DNA of 21,318 nt, taken from NCBI GenBank assembly GCA_048883105.1, contig JBHLQY010000037.1, forward strand, positions 1 to 21,318. Direction: 5' to 3'. Every line of letters begins with the position of its first letter. The stretch's first letter is position 1. The notes beneath the pieces were generated by a model. It made no database searches. It saw only the letters and a list, made by a program, of their open reading frames with translations, and was not told the origin of the DNA. The position numbers were made by a program, and so were the translations under genes. This DNA is from LW40-45 sp048883105 (lineage in GTDB: Archaea; Asgardarchaeota; Lokiarchaeia; Sigyniarchaeales; SOKP01). Positions 8,098 to 14,558 of this stretch are shown here, piece after piece.

Positions 8098-8265
8098 GTG
8101 TATCTAAATTATGCTAATATCTTTGGAATAACAAGATATGGAGAAATAGAGTTTAGTTCAATGGTGTATAAAGATAATATCATTGCAACTCAATTCCACC
8201 CAGAGAAATCAAGCAAATATGGAATTCAGATATATAAGAACTTTATAAAATATTGTAGAAAATAA
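8098..8265 (+). pseudogene. 5'-truncated hisH relic (glutamine amidotransferase C-terminus)
   Basis: The frame from 8098 reads about 55 residues ending in TAA, including FSSMVYKDNIIATQFHPEKS and then GIQIYKNFIKYC. This is the C-terminal part of HisH, the glutaminase of imidazole glycerol phosphate synthase, including the His and Glu (HPEK) of its catalytic triad. A stop codon lies immediately upstream in frame. The rest of the roughly 200-residue protein, including the nucleophile cysteine, is absent because hypF ends six bases before. I see no mutation in the part that remains, so the truncation may be recent. Other class I amidotransferases (PurQ, PabA) are possible, but the HPEKSS form fits HisH best. 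Confidence 0.72.
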
Positions 8266-8282
8266 TATAATCCATTAATAAT

Positions 8283-8293
8283 TTTATTTAAAT
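8283..8293 (+). promoter_or_regulatory. Possible TATA box for the PurF-like gene
   Basis: TTTATTTAAAT is centred about 40 bases upstream of the ATG at 8329, giving a short leader of roughly 10-15 bases. No good Shine-Dalgarno sequence follows. The assignment is tentative in this AT-rich stretch. Confidence 0.35.
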
Positions 8294-8328
8294 GAAATTG
8301 TTCTAATTAGATATATAGTGGATGTGTT

Positions 8329-9726
8329 ATGGGTGGCCTTTTCGGAGTTTTTTCGGATACCGATTGTTTAAAGGATCTTTTTTATGGGACAGATTATCAT
8401 TCTCATTTAGGAACCAGAAGAGGTGGATTGGCAGTAAAAAACGTAGATGGGTTTCAAAGGTTCATCAAGGACATCACGACAACTCAATTCAGGTCGAAAT
8501 TCGAGAAAGATGTCATAAAAATGCACGGGAATAAAGGTATTGGAGTAATCAGTGATTATGATGATCAACCATTAATAATCAGCTCACGCTTAGGCGTATT
8601 TGCCATTACCACAGTTGGTAAAATTAATAATTTAGAAGAACTGGCAAATGAAGCATTAAAAGGTGGATCACATTTCTCAGAAATGCATGGAGGGGAAATA
8701 AATCCCACAGAAATGATAGCAACGATAATTGGGCAAGCTGCTACCTTTGAAAAAGGAATTCAGAAAGCCCAAGATATAATTGATGGCTCGTGTACTATGC
8801 TTATATTAACAGAGGAAGGTATATATGCGGCGCGAGATAAATTCGGTAGAACACCTCTTATCATAGGGGAGAAACCCGGGTCTTATGCTATTGCGTTGGA
8901 AACTTGTGCATTCCCAAACCTCGGATATAAAATAACAAAATACCTCGGACCAGGTGAAGTAATTTTACTAAGTGAGAAAGGTCTTGAAAAGAAAATCGCA
9001 CCTGGCAACCGGTTGCAAATTTGTGCTTTTTTATGGGTATATTATGGATATCCAGCATCTAATTACGAGGGCATAAATGTGGAAGCTGTTCGTTATAAAT
9101 GCGGCTCATATTTGGCAAAGAATGATAATGTGGAAATTGACCTCGTGGCGGGCATCCCAGATTCTGGGACAGCGCATGGTGTGGGTTATGCAAACGAAGC
9201 AAAAATTCCTTATTCACGACCGTATGTAAAATACACTCCGACATGGCCTCGTAGCTTCATGCCTCAAATACAATCCATTAGGAACTTAGTTGCGAAAATG
9301 AAACTCATCCCGATTGAAGAACTCATTAAGGATAAACGTTTACTTTTCTGTGAAGACTCAATTGTGAGAGGGACGCAACTTCAAAAGCAAATCCAAAGAC
9401 TTTATGATTCAGGTGCCAAGGAGGTTCATATGAGACCAGCATGCCCTCCGCTTATTTATAGTTGTAAATTCCTTAATTTCTCCCGGTCTCGTTCTGAGTT
9501 AGATCTGGCGGGGCGATGGGCCATAAAAGAACTCATTGGAAGGGATATCAACGATCCTGCCGAGTATATCGACCCAGAATCTGACAAGTATAAAGCCATG
9601 GTTGATGTTATCCGTAAAAAATTGCAATTGACGACATTAAAATACCAGAGACTCGAAGATTTAGTTAAAGCTATTGGTCTACCAAAAGAAAAACTGTGCA
9701 CTTATTGCTGGGATGGCGTAGAATAG
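8329..9726 (+). CDS. PurF-like amidophosphoribosyltransferase homologue lacking the N-terminal Cys nucleophile
   Basis: The 465-residue protein has the PurF architecture: an N-terminal class II glutaminase fold (about 1-225) and a phosphoribosyltransferase domain with the PRPP loop EDSIVRGT (342-349). Four cysteines (C232, C379, C457, C460) match in order and spacing the Fe-S ligands known from Bacillus PurF. The N terminus is MGGLFGVFS where active glutaminases have Cys-Gly-(Ile/Val)-Phe-Gly, so the catalytic Cys is replaced by Gly. The start is secure, because upstream codons in this frame do not restore a correctly placed Cys. From memory, a PurF paralogue family with this MGGxFG start exists in some anaerobic bacteria and archaea. 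It may use ammonia or have another PRPP-dependent role. A MobA-like gene follows 35 bases downstream. Confidence 0.85.
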   Translation: MGGLFGVFSDTDCLKDLFYGTDYHSHLGTRRGGLAVKNVDGFQRFIKDITTTQFRSKFEKDVIKMHGNKGIGVISDYDDQPLIISSRLGVFAITTVGKINNLEELANEALKGGSHFSEMHGGEINPTEMIATIIGQAATFEKGIQKAQDIIDGSCTMLILTEEGIYAARDKFGRTPLIIGEKPGSYAIALETCAFPNLGYKITKYLGPGEVILLSEKGLEKKIAPGNRLQICAFLWVYYGYPASNYEGINVEAVRYKCGSYLAKNDNVEIDLVAGIPDSGTAHGVGYANEAKIPYSRPYVKYTPTWPRSFMPQIQSIRNLVAKMKLIPIEELIKDKRLLFCEDSIVRGTQLQKQIQRLYDSGAKEVHMRPACPPLIYSCKFLNFSRSRSELDLAGRWAIKELIGRDINDPAEYIDPESDKYKAMVDVIRKKLQLTTLKYQRLEDLVKAIGLPKEKLCTYCWDGVE

Positions 9727-9761
9727 TTGTTAACCTGAAAGTATCCAATTAATAAAGAAAT

Positions 9762-10436
9762 ATGTCAAAGATAAGCAATAAAAACAAATATCTTGCATTC
9801 GCAATTTTAATTGGTGGAAAAAGCACTCGTTTTGGAAGTGATAAAGGAATTTTTGAATTCCTTAGAAAACCATTAATATCATATCAAATTGGAACTTTAT
9901 CAAAATTTAAGTTCGATATTTTTTTAGTGGCTCATTCCCAAGATCAGGCCCAGACTTATAAAATTAAGATTGATACTGAAAACATAAAAGGATTTATTTT
10001 AGATGATAAAGAGATCATCTCTGACAGAGAATTTCGTACTCCAATGATTGGGATGTATTCAGCTTTCAAAGAACTTAATAACTTAGGATACTATGTGGCT
10101 TTCACATTATCTTGTGACACACCTTTAATTAAGTATGAAATAGTTGAATTAATGATTAAAAAGTCTGAAGTTTTTGATTGTTGTATTCCAAGATGGAATA
10201 ATGGATATTTAGAACCTCTATTTGCTATCTATCCAATTAAAAAAGCGTTTCAAATAGCAAAAGAAAATTTAATGAATGAATCGTATAAGCTGACAAATTT
10301 ACTAGACAGTGATTGGAAAATTAACTATATATCTATAGAAAACGTAATCCAACCTATAGATGATAAGTTGATTAGTTTCATCAATATAAATGATCCTATT
10401 GATCTCGAAAAACTAATGAAGATTTACAAGCAATGA
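9762..10436 (+). CDS. mobA: MobA-like molybdenum cofactor guanylyltransferase
   Basis: The 224-residue protein is a nucleotidyltransferase of the MobA type, which attaches GMP to molybdopterin to give the guanine dinucleotide cofactor used by formate and formylmethanofuran dehydrogenases. The N terminus has the nucleotide-binding loop LIGGKSTRFGSDKG (16-29, with K20, R23, D27 and K28). SCDTPLI carries the metal-binding Asp119, NGYLEPLFAIY is the pterin-side motif, and FININDPIDL is the typical C-terminal motif. The start is ATG, 35 bases after the PurF-like gene, so the two may be co-transcribed. A related NTP transferase such as CofC or MocA is less likely given the EPLFAIY motif. It fits the fwdA-like gene 1.8 kb downstream. 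Confidence 0.85.
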   Translation: MSKISNKNKYLAFAILIGGKSTRFGSDKGIFEFLRKPLISYQIGTLSKFKFDIFLVAHSQDQAQTYKIKIDTENIKGFILDDKEIISDREFRTPMIGMYSAFKELNNLGYYVAFTLSCDTPLIKYEIVELMIKKSEVFDCCIPRWNNGYLEPLFAIYPIKKAFQIAKENLMNESYKLTNLLDSDWKINYISIENVIQPIDDKLISFININDPIDLEKLMKIYKQ

Positions 10437-10469
10437 TAGATTATATATCTTTTCTTTGACTAATTAGGA

Positions 10470-10991
10470 CTAAATTTCTAACTTTTTCTTAATTTTATCA
10501 AATAAAAATATTCCCAGAGTTGCTAATATGACTTCAGAGATTAGAACTTGAATGAACATAAGCCAGATTGGCAGAGCTAACACAATATTCAAAATTATCG
10601 CTACATAAATTGATATTATAATTGCATATAATACACCTCCCAAATACTTCAACCTCCCTTTATCTCTAAAATATATTATACAGTATAGCGCTGGTACATT
10701 AACTATACAACTAATTAAATCGATTGGACCAAGCGGCGAAGATAGGTTGACGAAAAATACCCCGATGACGTTTCCTATTAATCCCTCTAAAGGAAAAATG
10801 ATACACATTCCTACTATTAATTCAGCTACTCGAAATTGCACTCCTAGAAAGCTTATAGGTTGAAATATATATCCAAGAGCGATATATAACGAAGCTGTTA
10901 TAGCGATTAACGAGATTCTTAAACTAAGAGGTCTTATATCGAAAGCTTTTGATTTTTTTTCCTCACTTTCTTTTACATTTTCAGTTTTCAT
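10470..10991 (-). CDS. QueT-like ECF transporter substrate-binding (S) component
   Basis: The 173-residue membrane protein has five to six hydrophobic segments after a charged N-terminal tail of about 20 residues. It shows the QueT-type pattern GVQFRVAELIVGMCIIFP followed by GNVIGVFFVNLSSPLGPIDL. QueT proteins are S components of energy-coupling factor transporters proposed to import queuosine precursors; in an archaeon the cargo could be a 7-deazaguanine used for archaeosine. The shared ECF energising genes (EcfA, EcfT) are not in the window, as is common for group II S components. A TATA box at 11009-11017 and a GAGG nine bases from the ATG lie upstream. I see no preQ1 riboswitch in the leader. 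Confidence 0.7.
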   Translation of the reverse strand: MKTENVKESEEKKSKAFDIRPLSLRISLIAITASLYIALGYIFQPISFLGVQFRVAELIVGMCIIFPLEGLIGNVIGVFFVNLSSPLGPIDLISCIVNVPALYCIIYFRDKGRLKYLGGVLYAIIISIYVAIILNIVLALPIWLMFIQVLISEVILATLGIFLFDKIKKKLEI

Positions 10992-11008
10992 TTTTTAAAT
11001 CCTCAATT

Positions 11009-11017
11009 ATTTATAAA
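11009..11017 (-). promoter_or_regulatory. TATA box for the QueT-like gene
   Basis: The minus strand reads TTTATAAAT centred about 22 bases upstream of the ATG. Transcription would start at or within a few bases of the start codon. A second TTTATAAT-like motif lies about 18 bases further upstream and could supply a longer leader containing the GAGG site. Confidence 0.45.
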
Positions 11018-11130
11018 GGGGAAAAAAATTATTATAAAGGCTGGAGAAAGTAAAAGTTCTATGGCTTTATATGAAGAATGAATATCGGTCATGATATTTC
11101 TAAATAAATTTAAAAAAAAAATGTTGTTAT

Positions 11131-11664
11131 TTAAAGTCCCTCCCCGCTTTTCTTTCCGGCGATAAGACTTAAGATCCCTGCTGCAATCAAAATGTAGGTT
11201 CCCCAAAATTCAAAGCGTCCCTCAATTGCTAATGTTAAGGGAAAAACACCTTCACTAAAAGGCTCGGTATCACCGAACATTAGAAGCCATTTTATGAAGC
11301 TTGGAGCAAACCCAATTAAAGCATATAATAATATAAAAAAACCGATAACTAAAGGCATAATACCCCCTACATAAGGGCCATATTTATTTTTCAAGCCGAC
11401 TATTTGTAGAATCGGAGAAATCATGAAAATAGTGAACAGGACTACAATAGCATAGTAAAATATTACTGGTAATCCATCAATTCTAACTATCCAATCTCTA
11501 CTCTTGTTATTTTGATTCGTCCACAGATCCAAGTAATTTTTTAAAAATCCAATACCATTCATGTAATAAAGATCCAAATAGATATATGAAAACCAATAGA
11601 ACATATAGGTCGCAATGAGAGTGATAATTGCAGCTATTACACATAATATTTGTCCAGTATTCAT
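11131..11664 (-). CDS. Four-helix membrane protein of unknown function
   Basis: The 177-residue protein is not recognised. It has four predicted membrane helices: about 5-28, 66-90, 98-122 and 153-172. The loop between the first two is long and outward-type, containing YLDLYYMNGIGFLKNYLDLW and NKSRDWIVRIDG. A second loop between helices 3 and 4 is acidic (FGDTEPFSEGVF). It has no metal-binding motif and no clear enzyme signature. The last residues, GKKSGEGL, are basic and probably cytosolic. The ATG is the natural start. It is on the same strand as the QueT-like gene but 140 bases away, so co-transcription is uncertain. Confidence 0.7.
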   Translation of the reverse strand: MNTGQILCVIAAIITLIATYMFYWFSYIYLDLYYMNGIGFLKNYLDLWTNQNNKSRDWIVRIDGLPVIFYYAIVVLFTIFMISPILQIVGLKNKYGPYVGGIMPLVIGFFILLYALIGFAPSFIKWLLMFGDTEPFSEGVFPLTLAIEGRFEFWGTYILIAAGILSLIAGKKSGEGL

Positions 11665-11863
11665 AGAATTACACCATATTTTGTTAAATTGTTATGATAA
11701 ATTTGATGTTTTGTTATATATAAATCTAGCTATAAGATATCATTTTATCGTTGAAAAATTATAAATAAAGAAATTTCAATTTTTTTCTTTTAGAATGACT
11801 AAAATTAACGGGTTTTATAATATAATATTAAATACACTTATGTAATATTTTTTCGAGAAAAGA

Positions 11864-11876
11864 TTTATATATAAAT
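11864..11876 (+). promoter_or_regulatory. Strong TATA box (with purine-rich BRE) for the structured RNA
   Basis: TTTATATATAAAT is preceded directly by a purine-rich CGAGAAAAGA that fits a TFB recognition element. Start of transcription is expected near 11894. This is one of the best promoter matches in the window, yet no credible protein gene follows it within 300 bases. Confidence 0.6.
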
Positions 11877-11892
11877 AGTCTTATTTGTATTG

Positions 11893-12059
11893 GAAAAAAA
11901 GAAGAAAAAGCATAAATGCATTGAAAAAATGCACAAAAAAGAATATATCTTCAGCACTCTCCTATATGGGTTTGCTGTGCCCGTTCGTTGTCGGGCGGAA
12001 AAAGAGACGCTATTGCGTCTGGTCAACAACGATCATCATAGCTTCAATCTTTTTTTTTT
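11893..12059 (+). ncRNA. Candidate structured non-coding RNA with pseudoknot
   Basis: About 167 bases lie between a strong TATA box and a run of ten T. The segment has GC-richer patches in otherwise AT-rich DNA and four consecutive hairpins. These are TGCATT/AATGCA (11917-11922 with 11928-11933), CAGCA/TGCTG (11952-11956 with 11973-11977), GCCCG/CGGGC (11979-11983 with 11992-11996) and AGACGC/GCGTCT with a four-base loop (12005-12020). The loop of the third hairpin (TCGTTGT, 11985-11991) is exactly complementary to ACAACGA at 12026-12032. That gives a possible 7-bp pseudoknot enclosing the fourth hairpin. Short overlapping ORFs are Lys- or Phe-rich and show no protein character. It does not match tRNA, SRP RNA, RNase P RNA or C/D guide RNA patterns that I know. 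A role as leader of the fwdA-like gene is possible but less likely, given the T run and a separate promoter downstream. Confidence 0.55.
12050..12059 (+). terminator. T10 terminator of the structured RNA
   Basis: Ten consecutive T, followed by a further C/T-rich tract to about 12071, form a typical archaeal intrinsic termination signal directly after the last paired segment of the RNA candidate. Confidence 0.55.
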
Positions 12060-12172
12060 CCTTTCTTTTTCCACTTTTGGAGATATGTTTGGGCAAGATT
12101 AGTTCTTTTTATTTAAATGCTTTTATGCTTTAAAATTAAACAAACTAGTTGACTTAAATTTAATAATAAATT

Positions 12173-12180
12173 TTTATAAA
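12173..12180 (+). promoter_or_regulatory. Possible TATA box for the fwdA-like gene
   Basis: TTTATAAA is centred about 69 bases upstream of the ATG at 12245, predicting a leader of about 40 bases. Apart from this, the stretch 12072-12244 is AT-rich and shows no gene or clear structure. Confidence 0.35.
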
Positions 12181-12244
12181 AATAATAGATTCTTTAAAAT
12201 ATTAGATTTTCTGAAAATCGTGACTACATTTTAAGAATATTATT

Positions 12245-13960
12245 ATGAAAGATCTAATTATTAAAAATGGTTTGGTTTACGACCCTTTAAATGGCATTGA
12301 GGGTGAGAAAAAAGAGATCCACATTAAAGACGGTGTTGTAGTAGATAAAGTAAATGGAGATGCGAAAGTTATAGATGCCTCGGGAATGATTGTTATGCCT
12401 GGAGGTGTTGACATTCACTCTCATATTGCTGGAGCAAAAGTTAATGCTGGAAGGATTTTTAGACCAGAAGATCATTACATCGATCCTGTTCCGAAGTCAA
12501 AATTAACTCGTAGTGGGGCTGGCTATTCTGTTCCTTCGACTTGGATTACCGGATATCGATATGCTAAACTTGGTTATACAACTGTAGTTGAACCCGCTAT
12601 GCCATTACTTGAAGCACGACATACTCATGAAGAATTCTTAGATATTCCCATAATTGATAAAGCAGCTTTTCCATTATTAGGAAATAATTGGTTTGTAATG
12701 AAATATATCAAAGATAAGAATTATGATAAATTGGCGGGATATGTATCGTGGATTTTAGAAGCCACCAAAGGATATGCTGTTAAAATTGTAAATCCTGGAG
12801 GAGTTGAAAATTGGGCATGGGGTAAAAATGTTGAATCTTTAGATGATCACGTTTTTCATTTTGAAGTAACTCCTAGAGAGATTATCGAAGGATTAGCAAA
12901 AGTAAATGAAATATTAGAATTACCTCACACGATTCATGTCCACGCAAATAACCTTGGACATCCAGGAAATTTTGAACATACCATCGAGACATTTAAAGCA
13001 TCGGAAAAGATTAAACCTAAAAAAGGACGTGAAACCACTTTTCACTTAACACATTGTCAATTTAATGCTTACGCGGGAACAAATTGGGGTAATTTTGGCT
13101 CAGGAGCCGCTCAAATCGCAGATTATCTTAACACACATAAACATGTTACAATCGATGTTGGACAAGTAGTTTTCGCCAAAGCAGCTACAACAACTATGAC
13201 TGCAGATGGTCCCTGGGAATTCGCTCTCCACCACCTTGGCGGAATGTCAGCCTGGGGTTCTAAACCAGGTATAAAATGGATAAATGGTCAAGTTGAAGGG
13301 GAATCTGGTTCTGGAATTGTACCATATTTCTTCTCTCCTAAAGTAGGCGTTAATGCTATTCAATGGGCCATTGGTCTTGAATTATTGCTTTTAGTTAAAA
13401 ATCCTTATCAAATTTACATGACAACTGATCATCCGAACGGAGGTCCTTTCATTTATTATCCAAAAATCATTAGATGGTTAATGGATAAAAAAACGAGAAT
13501 AGATATGCTTGATAATGTCTGTTCTCCAAAAGCGAACTCACAGACGCAACTGAGGGACATTGATCGAGAACTAACTTTAAACGAATTATGTATAGTTTCA
13601 AGAGCGGGTACGGCGAAATGTTTAGGTATGACAGATAGAGGTCATCTGGGTGTAGGAGCGATAGGAGATGTTTCAATATTCGAATTAGACTCTAATAAAA
13701 TGGATGGTAATTCCATCGAGAAAGCGTTTTCTAACGCAGCATACACGATAAAAGATGGTCAAATCGTAGTTAAGGATGGTAAAATAATGGCCTCACCAAT
13801 CAGTAAGACGCTTGTTTCAAAAGGTAAAATTAAAGAAAGCATATATAACGCAGTTTTAGACGATGTTAAGGCACATTGGAGAGAACATTATAGTATAAAT
13901 TTCAACAACTATGCTATTGGAGATTATTACACGCCAAAAATTAAGGTTATAAATGCCTAA
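12245..13960 (+). CDS. fwdA: Formylmethanofuran dehydrogenase subunit A-like amidohydrolase (FwdA/FmdA)
   Basis: The subunit is a metallo-amidohydrolase that joins formate and methanofuran (or releases them), the second half-reaction of CO2 fixation to formyl-methanofuran. The 571-residue length is normal. The binuclear metal site is complete: H58 and H60 in VDIHSHIAG, K180 (YAVKIVNPGG, the carboxylated lysine of the family), H231/H233 (HVHANN), H267/H270 (FHLTHCQF) and D395 (MTTDHPNGGPF). FwdA-specific blocks such as GGVENWAWG and SGIVPYFFSP separate it from dihydroorotases and hydantoinases. None of the partner subunits (FwdB, C, D) is in the window; the next gene is on the opposite strand. 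The nearby MobA-like gene could supply a cofactor for FwdB. Confidence 0.92.
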   Translation: MKDLIIKNGLVYDPLNGIEGEKKEIHIKDGVVVDKVNGDAKVIDASGMIVMPGGVDIHSHIAGAKVNAGRIFRPEDHYIDPVPKSKLTRSGAGYSVPSTWITGYRYAKLGYTTVVEPAMPLLEARHTHEEFLDIPIIDKAAFPLLGNNWFVMKYIKDKNYDKLAGYVSWILEATKGYAVKIVNPGGVENWAWGKNVESLDDHVFHFEVTPREIIEGLAKVNEILELPHTIHVHANNLGHPGNFEHTIETFKASEKIKPKKGRETTFHLTHCQFNAYAGTNWGNFGSGAAQIADYLNTHKHVTIDVGQVVFAKAATTTMTADGPWEFALHHLGGMSAWGSKPGIKWINGQVEGESGSGIVPYFFSPKVGVNAIQWAIGLELLLLVKNPYQIYMTTDHPNGGPFIYYPKIIRWLMDKKTRIDMLDNVCSPKANSQTQLRDIDRELTLNELCIVSRAGTAKCLGMTDRGHLGVGAIGDVSIFELDSNKMDGNSIEKAFSNAAYTIKDGQIVVKDGKIMASPISKTLVSKGKIKESIYNAVLDDVKAHWREHYSINFNNYAIGDYYTPKIKVINA

Positions 13961-13980
13961 ATAATTTATTCTTTTATTCC

Positions 13981-14409
13981 TTATCTTTTATATAATCCTA
14001 TAAGTTCTGCTGAATCAAGAGTATATTCTTTTATTTTTTCTTTAAAATTTCTTTTATTAACACCCTCTAATTTTTCAATGTCAAGAGCGTAAACTTTAAA
14101 GAAATATCTGTGCGTTCCACTTGGAGGAGCAGGTCCCCCATAACCTTTTTGACCATAATCGTTTTCTAATTCTGTTCCTGGAATAGGACCTCCTTGTGGT
14201 ATTTCTATTACATCACTTGGGATGTTAACAACATACCAATGGATCCAATCGCCTACAGGAGCATCTGGGTCATTACACGAGATGGCAAAGCTTTTAGTGC
14301 TGCTTGGCGGATCAATCCATTTTAAATTAGGAGATCGATTTTCATCTCTATATGAAAATTTTTTATCCATCAATTTATTATGCTTAAAATCATTACTTAT
14401 TAGTTCCAT
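13981..14409 (-). CDS. YbhB/YbcL-family phosphatidylethanolamine-binding-like protein (PEBP)
   Basis: The 142-residue cytosolic protein has the two conserved PEBP blocks that shape its ligand pocket: DPDAP (47-51) with IHWYVVNIP (56-64), and GYGGPAPPSGTHRY (89-102). It is the short YbhB/YbcL form without a signal peptide. The family binds small anionic ligands, but its physiological role in archaea is not known. The gene is convergent with fwdA (20 bases between stops) and divergent from the histidine kinase, so it is probably a single-gene unit. No unusual residues were seen. Confidence 0.9.
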   Translation of the reverse strand: MELISNDFKHNKLMDKKFSYRDENRSPNLKWIDPPSSTKSFAISCNDPDAPVGDWIHWYVVNIPSDVIEIPQGGPIPGTELENDYGQKGYGGPAPPSGTHRYFFKVYALDIEKLEGVNKRNFKEKIKEYTLDSAELIGLYKR

Positions 14410-14558
14410 AAATACAAAATAGAATGATAAAATATTTAATTATTTTCACACTCTCACAATGCTGCAAATAAAATAATAAATCATACCTTCTTCTATCATA
14501 TTAATTAGATCTTAATGAAAAATTCGTATTGGAATAGAAAAAGGTGGAAGAGAAAACT

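Noticed and set aside
8322..8534. Open frame beginning MCYGWPFRSFFG that overlaps the PurF-like start
   Set aside because: It is in another frame and has no family resemblance; the MGGLFGVFS frame is clearly the gene.
10992..11130. preQ1-type riboswitch upstream of the QueT-like gene
   Set aside because: No compact hairpin with an A-rich tail or matching pseudoknot is visible, and a TATA box sits so close that the leader would be nearly absent.
11940..12045. Possible C/D box guide RNA on the minus strand (ATGATGA and CTGA boxes)
   Set aside because: The boxes are about 90 bases apart with no good internal C'/D' pair, and there is no promoter or terminator on that strand.
11885..12133. Overlapping short open frames of 70-82 codons across the structured RNA
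   Set aside because: Their translations are low-complexity (Lys-rich, then Phe-rich), follow the A and T runs of the DNA, and ignore the hairpins; the RNA explanation fits better.
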